64,000 nucleotides of DNA, from contig CAIYNU010000043.1 of assembly GCA_903927615.1 (NCBI GenBank), forward strand, positions 1-64,000. The letters run 5' to 3'. A program made the position numbers and the translations under genes. A model generated the notes under the pieces. It saw nothing but the letters and a program-made list of their open reading frames with translations. It searched no databases and was not told the DNA's origin. This document shows positions 52,499 through 60,819 of this stretch, piece by piece (the first letter of the stretch is position 1; each line of letters begins with the position of its first letter). The stretch comes from an uncultured Rhodospirillales bacterium. Its GTDB lineage: Bacteria > Pseudomonadota > Alphaproteobacteria > Azospirillales > Azospirillaceae.

Positions 52499-52529
52499 GG
52501 TGTTGTCACCGAAACGCTTCGTGGCTGAC
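52499..52529 (+). repeat. Degenerate partial copy of the GTGTTGTG element
   Basis: GGTGTTGTCACCGAAACGCT and the following TCGTGGCTGAC match 57607-57636 in most positions (shared core GTGTTGT-GA-ACGCTTCGT-CTGAC). It lies between two leftward genes. Confidence 0.4.
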
Positions 52530-52540
52530 CGCTCAGACCT

Positions 52541-53245
52541 TCAACCAGACAGGATAACGCCCAGTTTGTCGGCGGCAATGGTCACCGGCAGGCCGTGGCC
52601 ATCGACGAATTCCCGGTAGGCTTGCCAGGCGCCATCCCACAGGTTGTGTTCCTGGCAATCATCGACCACGATGATCCCGCCCGGAGCCAGGTTCCGGTAG
52701 AGCTTCGGCAAGATGTCCCGGATCGGCAGATAGAGATCCACATCGACCAGGGCAAAGGCGATCGGCTTGACGGCGTCAAAGTCGTAGGTCGTGCAATCGG
52801 CCTGTTCCAGCCGCACCCGGGAAAAGCCGCAGTCGTCCAACCCGGCCCGAACCCAGGCCTTCTTGTTGACGGAAAAGATGTGACGGAGGAACGACGGCTT
52901 GCCCCGGACCGAGACCTCATGATCGGCGTGGGCCCCGACGAAGCCCTGAAAGGTATCGATGGCGATATAGTCCGCGGTGCGGCCCTGGTGCTTGAGATGC
53001 ATGTTCAGGAAGGCCGTGGTCGAGCCATAGGCGCATCCGACCTCCAAAAAGGTCCCGTCGATGTCCCGAACCCGATCAAGGCAGCCGCACAGAAAAGACA
53101 ACTGGTGGGGCGCAAACATATAATTGTAAAGACTGATCGCCTCCCGGTAAAAAATACGGCGGTTTATCCATCTTCGATTGCGGATGACCCGATCGGCCAG
53201 CCAGACGCCGATGGCCCGCCGCAGTCTGATGGCCTCTCCTGACAT
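52541..53245 (-). CDS. TylF/MacF-like class I methyltransferase
   Basis: A 234-residue protein with TFLEVGCAYGSTTAFLNMHL (SAM site), YIAIDTFQGFVGAHADHEVS, RLEQADCTTYDFDAVKPIAF and ALVDVDLYLPIRDILPKLYR, IIVVDDCQEHNLW. The Asp-rich D-V-D-L-Y and VDD pattern is that of metal-dependent sugar O-methyltransferases. An AAGGAA site precedes the ATG. It lies between a formyltransferase and a glycosyltransferase on the same strand. Confidence 0.78.
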   Translation of the reverse strand: MSGEAIRLRRAIGVWLADRVIRNRRWINRRIFYREAISLYNYMFAPHQLSFLCGCLDRVRDIDGTFLEVGCAYGSTTAFLNMHLKHQGRTADYIAIDTFQGFVGAHADHEVSVRGKPSFLRHIFSVNKKAWVRAGLDDCGFSRVRLEQADCTTYDFDAVKPIAFALVDVDLYLPIRDILPKLYRNLAPGGIIVVDDCQEHNLWDGAWQAYREFVDGHGLPVTIAADKLGVILSG

Positions 53246-53284
53246 GATTTCATTCCTTATCGCGATTGATGACCGGATCCCTCG

Positions 53285-54781
53285 TCACGACCGAAGCGAA
53301 CAAGAGAGATGCCGTCGATACCAGTCGCCATGGGCAGTCAACAATAACGGCCAAAGCTCTGGTGGAATCAGTTCGGTCAACGGGTGCAGCACATCGACAT
53401 GACAGTGAAACAAATTGCTGCCCATGCTGCGAGAGCCCTGATGGCGGCAGTAAAGAAAGAGAATCTCCGGGACCACTTCAAGACGATAGCCCCGGACCAC
53501 CGCCAGCATCAACAGCCGCAGGTCCTCAAATGAATCCCGGGATTCCGGAAATCCGCCCAAGGCTTCGAACACGCTGCGTTTGTACAGGGCGTTGCCGTCT
53601 CCCAGGCAATTGATCATGGCGCACAAGGCCAACGAGGCCCCCACCGGCGTCCAGTCCACCGCGCACACCGGATAGCCGGCATCCGCCGTCGGCAGTTTCG
53701 CAACCCCGGCCGGACCCACCGTGGTTTCGGGGTGACGGCCGGGAATGCAGGTCAGCACATCGGCACCGGACGCCAGCGCCGCCGTAACGAACCGCTCGAT
53801 TTCATGAGCCAAGGCCAGGTTATCGTCATCCATGAACAACACATAGTCGCCACGGGCCCGGCGTACGGCGGCATTGCGGGCGGCGCCCGGTCCGGCATTG
53901 GCCTGACGCATCAGGGTCCAACCGCGGGCCTGGAAGTCCGGCGCCAGTTCGGCAAGACAGGCCGGCATGCCGGGGTCGGTGCTGCCGTCATCGATCAGCA
54001 CCACCTCGATCCGCGGATAGGTTTGTCGCCGCAGGGAGTCCAGGGCCTTCCGCACCGGCCCGGGCCGGTTGTAGGTGGCCAGGCAGACCGAGACCAGCGG
54101 TCGGGGCGGACCCAGCGGCGGCGGCGGCGGCGGCGCGGGCGGGGTCAAATCCAGCTCCGGCCAGCGCAAACACCGGTCCGGCACCATCCAACCGGCCCGG
54201 CGGCACCAGTCGACGAACGCCGGGCCGGTGGTGATCAGGGCATCGGCGCCCCGGACGGTCCGCCGTTCCAGGAAATCCCGCTCGATATCGGTCCGGCCTT
54301 GGGGGAAACGCTGATTATGCTCCAAAGTCCGGGCATGACCGGTGTCGGCCAGAACCGCCAGCAGGGTTTGGCCGAAGGCCAGTCCCAACCGCTTGGCCGT
54401 GACGCTGTAATAACCGGTGCCGAAACCGTCGGTGAACAACACCCAATCGAACACCCGGGGCGTCAGCCCGGGTGGCGCCAGCCAGTGATAAACGCACAAT
54501 GACCGCAACGGGGTAAAGTCGTGTTGGGGCTCGAACAGCGTGCGCAGCGGCACCACCTCAACCCCAGATGGAGCGGTCCCGGGAACCGCCGCCACATCCA
54601 GCACGGTGACCGATGCCCCCCGGGCGACCAGATCGGCGCATCGGTGGCGCACCCCATCGCCGGACAGCCCGCTATCGGCCACCAGACAAATCCGGACCTG
54701 CCGGGATTTCAACCGCTGTTCTCCCCTCGGGGCATCGGACCCGGGGTCGGTCTGGCGGGGATAGGGCAGGAGAGAGAACAT
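53285..54781 (-). CDS. Two-domain glycosyltransferase with C-terminal GT2 domain
   Basis: The 498-residue protein has an N-terminal region (~30-215) resembling half of a GT-B/GT4 fold (VRICLVADSGLSGDGVRHRC, WVLFTDGFGTGYYSVTAKRL). A Pro-rich linker (APPPPPPLGPPRP) follows, then a C-terminal GT2/GT-A domain: VSVCLATYNRPGPVRKALDS, VVLIDDGSTDPGMPACLAEL, NAGPGAARNAAVRRARG, YVLFMDDDN (DxD) and SFEDLRLLMLAV. Such combinations occur in surface-glycan loci, where the GT2 part is catalytic. No membrane segments. Confidence 0.8.
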   Translation of the reverse strand: MFSLLPYPRQTDPGSDAPRGEQRLKSRQVRICLVADSGLSGDGVRHRCADLVARGASVTVLDVAAVPGTAPSGVEVVPLRTLFEPQHDFTPLRSLCVYHWLAPPGLTPRVFDWVLFTDGFGTGYYSVTAKRLGLAFGQTLLAVLADTGHARTLEHNQRFPQGRTDIERDFLERRTVRGADALITTGPAFVDWCRRAGWMVPDRCLRWPELDLTPPAPPPPPPLGPPRPLVSVCLATYNRPGPVRKALDSLRRQTYPRIEVVLIDDGSTDPGMPACLAELAPDFQARGWTLMRQANAGPGAARNAAVRRARGDYVLFMDDDNLALAHEIERFVTAALASGADVLTCIPGRHPETTVGPAGVAKLPTADAGYPVCAVDWTPVGASLALCAMINCLGDGNALYKRSVFEALGGFPESRDSFEDLRLLMLAVVRGYRLEVVPEILFLYCRHQGSRSMGSNLFHCHVDVLHPLTELIPPELWPLLLTAHGDWYRRHLSCSLRS

Positions 54782-54972
54782 CGTGTTTCAATCCACACCT
54801 CGGCGCCGTTCAGCGCCTCGGAGACCGTAGCCCCGGTCATGAATGGCCATGTTACCGCTACTTGCGATTTGACGGTATGGGGTCCGAGACCGTCTATCAA
54901 CCGGAAAATGACAAAAAGGACGCGCGTCCTGGCCCGCTCCCTCAACGGAACGGCCTCAAGCCCTGAGGATCG

Positions 54973-55566
54973 TCACCGTCTTGCTACCGCAGTGGAGGGG
55001 GCCACGGTGGAAGGCGCGCCATAGGCCCTGGACGGCGGCAGCTCGATGGTTCCCATCACGCCGTTGGCCTCTTTTCTCAGCCACAGGACGCATTGGCTCA
55101 AGCCCGGGGGAACATCCCCAAACAATTCCACATTGCCGATCGGGATTGAAGGGGCCAGACGGCACAGGGCCGAAAACGCCGCGACCGGTTCCGGGCGACC
55201 CAGGCAGCGAAAGATTCGTCCATCGACCGCTCGACAGAGCGACGAACCGAGATCCATTTCAACCGGCTGTGCCTGATAAGCCTGTCCACCGGACGACCAG
55301 CCGATGATCTGCATGGTTCCCATCACCGAACAGAAGGCATGACGTTCGAGCGGAATTTCCATGATCCCATCGAACGTGACCCTCGGTAAGGTATCGAGAG
55401 GTTGGCCGAGTTGGTAAATGCTTCCGCTTCGAGTAACCGCGGTCCTCAAATCTTCATTAAAGCTATCAAGTGGTGATGTCTTAGTAATCAGTCCTTTTAC
55501 GGGACCGGCCAAATATCGTGACGCATTTCTCCAGATCACGACATATGACGACATTACTTTTGCCAT
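54973..55566 (-). CDS. Hypothetical protein of 197 residues
   Basis: ATG 55566 has GAGG and AGGA just upstream, so translation is credible. The sequence (MAKVMSSYVVIWRNASRYLA, then PLERHAFCSVMGTMQIIGWS, CRAVDGRIFRCLGRPEPVAA, VELFGDVPPGLSQCVLWLRK) looks like a soluble beta-rich fold with scattered Cys but no known motif. The N-terminal coding part is AT-richer than the C-terminal part. It is the first gene of the - strand block that continues with a glycosyltransferase. Function unknown. Confidence 0.55.
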   Translation of the reverse strand: MAKVMSSYVVIWRNASRYLAGPVKGLITKTSPLDSFNEDLRTAVTRSGSIYQLGQPLDTLPRVTFDGIMEIPLERHAFCSVMGTMQIIGWSSGGQAYQAQPVEMDLGSSLCRAVDGRIFRCLGRPEPVAAFSALCRLAPSIPIGNVELFGDVPPGLSQCVLWLRKEANGVMGTIELPPSRAYGAPSTVAPSTAVARR

Positions 55567-56053
55567 GTCCTAGCCTCTATTGGCATTAAATAATTTAGAG
55601 GAGACATTACTCATAATCAAAACCTTGCTTTGACGGGCCGCTACCATCGCTGCTGATCAATCATAACTCACTTCCCGTCAGGCCGGCACAGCTTCGCCGC
55701 CCTGCGCCCGTCAAAAGCCGCCGGTGTGGCGCCAACAGACCAGTCTCCCGCGCCCGACACGATCCTGGCCCGGAACGATCATGATACAGTGCGGCCAATC
55801 GTCGTTCAGTGATCCCCGTCACAGCCAACCTGAAGCGACTCTCGCTTGACCTTATGACATCTTGGGTTCAAGGAGCCGACCGGCCCAGTGGGCCAAAGGA
55901 CCGACCGGCCCAGAGGGCTGGGGATCGGCAGAACCCGCCCGACGGTGAGCCGGAACCGACACCCGCCAAGGCCCCGGTCAAGGCTATCGTCAGAAAACTA
56001 TCTGGTTCGTTTTGTCGTTGACGCAAGTCCCGACACTTTCGCAAGCCTCAACC
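55567..56053. other. 490-base divergent intergenic region
   Basis: It separates a leftward hypothetical gene from a rightward TPR/glycosyltransferase gene. The first 70 bases are AT-rich and probably hold the leftward promoter. A weak near-repeat of GGCCCAGTGGGCC / GGCCCAGAGGGC occurs at 55883-55920. No gene or RNA is evident. Confidence 0.4.
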
Positions 56054-57499
56054 ATGAGGATCATGCCGGCGCCCATGACCACCCCGTTTGCCCGCTGCCT
56101 GGGGGCCGACCCCTATTATTTCTCGATGATGGACACCATCATCCTGCCTGCGCGTTTTTGCGAGCGGCTGGCTCCGGCCCTGGCCGTCCCGTATCGTCAG
56201 ACCTTCGAGACCCTCCGGGCCGGCGACTGTCCGATGGCGTTGGAACGGCTGGCCCATCTGGAAGCGGCGGCCGGCGGCGCCGATGCCGGGTTATGCGCCG
56301 CCACCGGGGCGCTGGCGCACACCCTGGCGGGAAATCCGGCCGGCGCGGCGGCGGCCCTGACCCGCGCCCTGGCGGCTTCGCCCGACTGTGCCGAATATCA
56401 CCATCTGGCCGGCGTCCTGGCGTTGCGGCGCCGGGCGGTCGCGGCGGCGATGGCGCACTTTCAGGACGCGGTCCGGCTCGACCCCACGCTGGGGCCGGCC
56501 TGGGCGGCGATGGCATTGCTGTTCACCCTTGACGGTCAGTGGGCGGCGGTGGAACCGCCGGCACGCCGGGCTCTGGCCCTGGGATGCGAATTGGGGGCCC
56601 ATCTGGTGGCCTACGGGCTGCTGTTCTCGACGCTGTTCGAGGATCGGCCGGTGACCAGCCCGTTCCTGTTGCCGCCGTCCGGAACCATTCCCGCGGCGGC
56701 GATGGAACGTCTGTTGGCCCGCCTGCCGGCGGTGACCGGTTCGTGGCCCGGTGCCGAACCGGGACCGATCCTCTTCGTGGCCTGTGACGGCGTCTACCTG
56801 ATCGAGCATGCTCTGGCGCTGCTGTGGTCCCTGGAAGAGACCGCCGGCGAATGCGCCGTTCACCTGCATCTCTTCAATCCCAGGGCCGACGACCTGCCAC
56901 GGCTGGCGGCGGTCGCCGCCGCGCTCCGCCGGGTTCGGATCAGCCACACCACCGAAACCGTGGATGTCCTGCGTTTCGGTTCGGCCGCGGTCTATTACTC
57001 CTGCGCCCGCTTCTGCCGCCTGGCTCAGTTCGTCCGCGCCACCGGCCGAAGCGCCTTGATGCTGGATGCCGACAGCCTGTTCCGAAAGCCCCCCGATCAA
57101 TTGCCCGGTTGGGGCCGGACCGACCTGGATCTGGCGTTGTTCGAAAATCCGGGTGCGCCGCCCTGGGAGCAAATCCTGGCCTGGGGCGTTTACGCCGCCG
57201 CGACCCCCCAGGGGTTGGCGTTCCTGGACCGGGTCGGGTTTTTCGTGGGCCAGAACCTGATCGCGCGCAAAGGGTTGTGGTTCCTGGACCAGATCGCCCT
57301 GTTTCTGGCCCATCGCAGCCTGTCCGCCGGGCTCCGCATCCAAAACTGGGATAGCCGGTGTTTCGACCTCGGCCATGGCGACCAGTCCCTGGTCTGGACC
57401 GTGACCCGGAATAAAAACCAGGACAGCCGTTATAACGACTACAAGCGGGCACTGTGCCAACGCCATGAGCGGGGCATGGCCGCAGTTGCGCCAGGATAG
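56054..57499 (+). CDS. TPR protein with glycosyltransferase-like (GT8-type) C-terminal domain
   Basis: About 481 residues. Residues ~40-190 are TPR-like helices (GALAHTLAGNPAGAAAALTR, HLAGVLALRRRAVAAAMAHF, DPTLGPAWAAMALLFTLDGQ). From ~250 a nucleotide-sugar domain appears: GPILFVACDGVYLIEHALAL, HLHLFNPRADDLPRLAA, YYSCARFCRLAQFV and SALMLDADSLFRKP, where D-A-D resembles the metal-binding DxD of GT-A enzymes. The end has LGHGDQSLVWTVTRN. Start codons are ambiguous (TTG 56012; ATG 56054, 56063, 56075) and none has a good ribosome site. The C-terminal APG-stop lies in a repeat shared with the gene ending at 40291. Confidence 0.65.
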   Translation: MRIMPAPMTTPFARCLGADPYYFSMMDTIILPARFCERLAPALAVPYRQTFETLRAGDCPMALERLAHLEAAAGGADAGLCAATGALAHTLAGNPAGAAAALTRALAASPDCAEYHHLAGVLALRRRAVAAAMAHFQDAVRLDPTLGPAWAAMALLFTLDGQWAAVEPPARRALALGCELGAHLVAYGLLFSTLFEDRPVTSPFLLPPSGTIPAAAMERLLARLPAVTGSWPGAEPGPILFVACDGVYLIEHALALLWSLEETAGECAVHLHLFNPRADDLPRLAAVAAALRRVRISHTTETVDVLRFGSAAVYYSCARFCRLAQFVRATGRSALMLDADSLFRKPPDQLPGWGRTDLDLALFENPGAPPWEQILAWGVYAAATPQGLAFLDRVGFFVGQNLIARKGLWFLDQIALFLAHRSLSAGLRIQNWDSRCFDLGHGDQSLVWTVTRNKNQDSRYNDYKRALCQRHERGMAAVAPG

Positions 57500-57573
57500 G
57501 GAAGGCGGTTGAACCAAAATGACTTTGTGGGCTCTGCCCACCCCCGCAAAGGGCCGGTCGGCCCTTTGAACCC
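57486..57573. repeat. Stop-codon-overlapping repeat, copy 2
   Basis: It matches 40278-40363: it includes the upstream gene's TAG, then GGTT-AACCAAA, GGCTCTGCCCAC and a palindrome (57546-57567). The hairpin lies between convergent genes and may terminate one or both. Confidence 0.8.
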
Positions 57574-57604
57574 TTCTCGTCAGGAGGTCCGGGAGGCCAG
57601 CCTG

Positions 57605-57670
57605 CTAGTGTTGTGAACGAGACGCTTCGTTCCTGACGATCGTGTCGAGGGCACAACACACCCCATTGAA
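57605..57670 (-). repeat. GTGTTGTG...CACAACAC element, copy 2
   Basis: CTAGTGTTGTG (57605-57615) and GCACAACAC (57651-57659) are the inverted ends. Inside are GAACGA...TCGTTC and GACGATCGTGTC. The reverse complement matches 47168-47230, including TTCAATGGG outside the inverted ends. Confidence 0.65.
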
Positions 57671-57685
57671 ATCAGACCCGTCACC

Positions 57686-59248
57686 CTATCCCAGCGCCTG
57701 AGGCCTGGACCCCATAACGGCGCGATCGGCCATCCAGGCCGCCAGCACTTCCGACGGGGTGGCGGCGGCCGCCACCGCGGAGCCCGCCGGCCACAGCAGG
57801 CGGGCCCGGGGCGCCAGGAACGCGTCCCGGGCCGAGACCACCGGTGCGGTCAACCGCCGGGGCTGGCCGACGGCCAGGGCATCGTCGCAGAGCCAGTCGC
57901 CGAGCCGGCGCACCTCCTCGGGGGACGGCAGCAACGCCATGCGGGCGGCGATGAGTCGGGCCTGGGCCAGTTCCACCGATCCGTCGCTATCGCCGTCCCT
58001 ACGCTGCGCGCGCCAACGCCGGACGAACGCCAGCGCCCCCTCCTGAATCCGGGCGACATCCGCCACCTGAGCCGCCGGCAGGGGCGACGGGCCAGGAATC
58101 GCCACGCCGCCCGGACCATAGCCGGTGAGAGCGCCATAGGGTTGCGCCAGCACCGCCTCGAACAGGTCCCGCGCCCGGAGCCACAGGGACGACAGCCATG
58201 ACGGGGCGCCATAGGCGGCAAGATAGCCCCAAATCGGACCGGCCGTCGCTGCGGTCCACAGGGCGCCCTCGCTGGTGATCAGATAAGCGCCCCACAACGG
58301 CGTCGATCGGCCTTCGGCGGCCAGAATGATGGCCAAGGCCCGCTGGAGATTGCCGGCATAGCCGACATCCACCAACCCGATATCGCCCTGGTCCAGGGCG
58401 TTGGCGGCGCCGAGATGATCGATCACCGCCCGGCGCAAGGTCCGGCAATGGTGGTCCAGGTGGGCGCGCAGCGCGGCACGTCCGGCAAGCCACGCCCAAA
58501 ACGCTTCAAAGCGGGTCCCATCGAGGACCTGATCGGCCACCAGGGGACAGCGGTCCCGCTCGGCCGACAGGCCGAGTTCATCCAGGGCCTGGCCCACCGT
58601 GGCCGGAACCGCCCGCGCCCGGATCAGCAACGTGCGCAACCCCTCGCGATCATCGGCCGAGCGAATCGCCGCGGTCAGACAGACCTGGCGGCTGAGCCAC
58701 GCCTCACGCAGCCCGTTTCCAGCGTCGGGGCAGGCGGCCGCCACCGCCTGGCCCAACAACCGGCCATCCCGCAGCAGTCCGACCAACACGCCGCGACCCA
58801 AGACCTGCCGTCGTCCCCAGACCCACCCCCCGAACCCGCTCAGAATCGGCCCCAGGCATCGGTAGCCGTAGCGCGTGAAAAAATCCGCGGCCGGCGGTGC
58901 CTGATTCCGGACCTCTTCGAGCGCACGGCAAGGTCGATCGGGACAAAGACCGGGCAGACACTCGGCCAGCAGGGCTTCGGCCGCCGCTTCATTGTCGTGA
59001 ACCGGAGGGGTCCGGAGCCGGACCTCGTCTTCCACAGCCGCCGCCGTTCCGGCATCCCGGTCAATGACCGCCGGACAAAGCAGCCGGTAAATCGGGACCC
59101 GATCCCCGTCATCGGCGCCGGCCAGCCGGCCGGCATAGGCTCGGGTCGTGACGAAACTGTCGACCGTGACAGAGTCGGCAAGCCAATTTCGCCGCTCAAA
59201 TTCGAGCCCAATTTGCCTGAAATGACGCATCATCAGAAAGTCAGTCAT
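57686..59248 (-). CDS. Probable C-terminal partner of a HAD-type polysaccharide protein (split from the upstream gene)
   Basis: A 520-residue protein with features of the C-terminal half of long HAD-fold proteins in surface-polysaccharide loci: FFTRYGYRCLGPILSGFGGW, GVLVGLLRDGRLLGQAVAAA, REAWLSRQVCLTAAIRSADD, then GDIGLVDVGYAGNLQRALAI (family V-D-V-G-x-x-G-x-x-Q). In homologs I recall, these follow a HAD domain in one polypeptide. Here the HAD domain is a separate ORF ending 30 bases upstream, with a palindromic repeat at its end. The ribosome site at ATG 59248 is poor. It may be a gene half still translated by coupling, or a decaying fragment. Confidence 0.6.
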   Translation of the reverse strand: MTDFLMMRHFRQIGLEFERRNWLADSVTVDSFVTTRAYAGRLAGADDGDRVPIYRLLCPAVIDRDAGTAAAVEDEVRLRTPPVHDNEAAAEALLAECLPGLCPDRPCRALEEVRNQAPPAADFFTRYGYRCLGPILSGFGGWVWGRRQVLGRGVLVGLLRDGRLLGQAVAAACPDAGNGLREAWLSRQVCLTAAIRSADDREGLRTLLIRARAVPATVGQALDELGLSAERDRCPLVADQVLDGTRFEAFWAWLAGRAALRAHLDHHCRTLRRAVIDHLGAANALDQGDIGLVDVGYAGNLQRALAIILAAEGRSTPLWGAYLITSEGALWTAATAGPIWGYLAAYGAPSWLSSLWLRARDLFEAVLAQPYGALTGYGPGGVAIPGPSPLPAAQVADVARIQEGALAFVRRWRAQRRDGDSDGSVELAQARLIAARMALLPSPEEVRRLGDWLCDDALAVGQPRRLTAPVVSARDAFLAPRARLLWPAGSAVAAAATPSEVLAAWMADRAVMGSRPQALG

Positions 59249-59278
59249 CCCGAAATCTTTGCTCTTACTTAATGAGTA

Positions 59279-60130
59279 TTACAATCGTGACCCGCCTTGG
59301 TCATGGGTTCCAAGGGGTCCCCCCTTGGTGGGGTCCAGGGGCAACGCCCCTGGTGGGGGCTCGGGGGCAACGCCCCCATAAAGCCAACCCCATCGCTTGA
59401 GTTTACGGCGCACCCACCGGTCCCGCAGGCGATGGAGCCAGCGCCAGGGCCGGCTGCGCGGCAGATGGACGGCCCGGCAACCGGCCCGCATGGCTTGGAC
59501 CCCATCGGCCAGCGGGTGGTCGCCGATGTGCAGGATCGCGGCCGGCGCCACCCCTTCCGCCGCGGCCAGAATGGCAAACAGACCGCCGTGGCGCTTGGTC
59601 TGCTGGTATTCGGCACTGACGTAGAGCGGCACGGCCGCCAGCCCGGGAACAATCGCGCTCACAAGCTCGCGGACATGGCCGGTGGCCAGATACATGTCGC
59701 TGGTCAACACCAGGCGCCGCCGCGGCAGCCGTTCCAGCCAGGCCAGCAACGGCCGGTTCGGTGCCAGGCGACGGGATTCCCAGGCAACCTCGGCCCGGGC
59801 CAAAGTCGGCACCGCCGCCGCGTCCAGATCACACCGGCGGCAAACCTCCCGCAGGATGTCGTCGTGCCGGGCCTCGCCGCCCGCCCGCGCCGCGGCATCA
59901 CAAACCTGTTTGTGGGCCCATAGCCGGGCACGGTAAAGCCGCTCCCGGCCCGGTGCGGCGAACCCGGCCTGACTCAGGGCCAGGTTCTGCGCTTTGGCCA
60001 AAGCGTCGAAGCGGGCCAGTTCGGGCTCGGTATCGCGCAACAGCAGGGTATCGAACACATCCAGCGAGATCACCTGAATCGCCGGATCGGCCGCGGCGAT
60101 GCGCAATCGACGGGGCAGGACAGGGAACAT
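59279..60130 (-). CDS. HAD-superfamily hydrolase domain protein whose tail is encoded by a palindromic repeat
   Basis: A 283-residue protein with HAD motif I VISLDVFDTLLLRD (nucleophile Asp 24), motif II LVLTSDMYLATGHVRELV, YVSAEYQQTKRHGGLFAIL (Lys) and motif IV LHIGDHPLADGVQAMRAG. It therefore should have phosphatase or phosphotransferase activity. The last ~35 residues (GGVAPEPPPGALPLDPTKGG...) are encoded by the repeat at 59294-59379, and the frame stops five codons after it. Upstream GAGGAAA supports ATG 60130. Beyond the repeat lies the putative partner gene. Confidence 0.75.
   Translation of the reverse strand: MFPVLPRRLRIAAADPAIQVISLDVFDTLLLRDTEPELARFDALAKAQNLALSQAGFAAPGRERLYRARLWAHKQVCDAAARAGGEARHDDILREVCRRCDLDAAAVPTLARAEVAWESRRLAPNRPLLAWLERLPRRRLVLTSDMYLATGHVRELVSAIVPGLAAVPLYVSAEYQQTKRHGGLFAILAAAEGVAPAAILHIGDHPLADGVQAMRAGCRAVHLPRSRPWRWLHRLRDRWVRRKLKRWGWLYGGVAPEPPPGALPLDPTKGGPLGTHDQGGSRL
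59294..59379. repeat. GC-rich palindromic repeat, copy 2, at the end of the HAD gene
   Basis: Nearly identical to 20384-20468 and in the same orientation, but read in a different frame by the gene across it. It consists of three adjacent palindromes. It lies at the boundary between the HAD domain and the ORF that looks like its C-terminal half. Confidence 0.85.
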
Positions 60131-60159
60131 CCAGGTTCTGTTTCCTCACTGAAGGCGGG

Positions 60160-60819
60160 CTAAGGGCCGACCCACACGCCGGCCCCCGCCCGCAGAACAT
60201 GACGCACCGGCAACTCCGCCGTCGGGCCGTCGGCCAGGGCGCGCTCCAGCAGCATCGCCTTGACGGTGCCGGTGAAGGCCAGCACCAGTTCGCTGGCGTC
60301 GGTCAGAAACCGCGGCGTCCAGGTCAGACGCGGGTGATCCGGGCGCTCGACCCGGGCGATCAGGCCGGGGTCGGCATTTGCCGGGTCACGGGGAAACAGC
60401 GAGGCAATGTGGCCGTCCTCGCCCATTCCCAAGAGCACCGCCGCAAACGGACGGGGCAACGTGCCCAGGCGAAGGGTGGTTTTCCCCGGAGCTTCGTCCG
60501 GCCGGTACAACCCGGCCAGCGCTGCCGCCCGGGCCGGGCCGGCCAGCAGCCGGCGAACCAGTCCTTCGTTGCTGTCGGGATGGCTCGCGGGGATGCATCG
60601 TTCGTCGGTCAGGGTTATGATCACCCGCCGCCAGGGCAAATCGTACCCGGCCAGCACCGGCAGCACCGCTTGTGCGGTCCGGCCGCCGGGCACCATCAGC
60701 ACCGTGGTCGGCTGATCGGCCAGCGCGCGCATCACGGCGGCCGCCAGCCGGTCAGCGGCGGCTTCGGCCCAGAGGCGGGCGTCGGCGAAGCGATGAATCG
60801 AGCAGGAAAGAAGCGCCAT
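60160..60819 (-). CDS. pgl: 6-phosphogluconolactonase (Pgl/DevB type)
   Basis: About 219 residues of the glucosamine-6-phosphate isomerase/6-phosphogluconolactonase family. LMVPGGRTAQAVLPVLAG is the phosphate-binding loop, VIITLTDERCIPASHPDSNEG the family signature, and AAVLLGMGEDGHIASLFP the catalytic GEDGH. The enzyme hydrolyses 6-phosphogluconolactone in the oxidative pentose phosphate pathway. No zwf or edd is nearby, which is unusual, so a role on another sugar lactone is possible. I choose ATG 60819; its start codon overlaps that of the divergent SDR gene (CATG). A GTG at 60837 would overlap further. Confidence 0.85.
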   Translation of the reverse strand: MALLSCSIHRFADARLWAEAAADRLAAAVMRALADQPTTVLMVPGGRTAQAVLPVLAGYDLPWRRVIITLTDERCIPASHPDSNEGLVRRLLAGPARAAALAGLYRPDEAPGKTTLRLGTLPRPFAAVLLGMGEDGHIASLFPRDPANADPGLIARVERPDHPRLTWTPRFLTDASELVLAFTGTVKAMLLERALADGPTAELPVRHVLRAGAGVWVGP

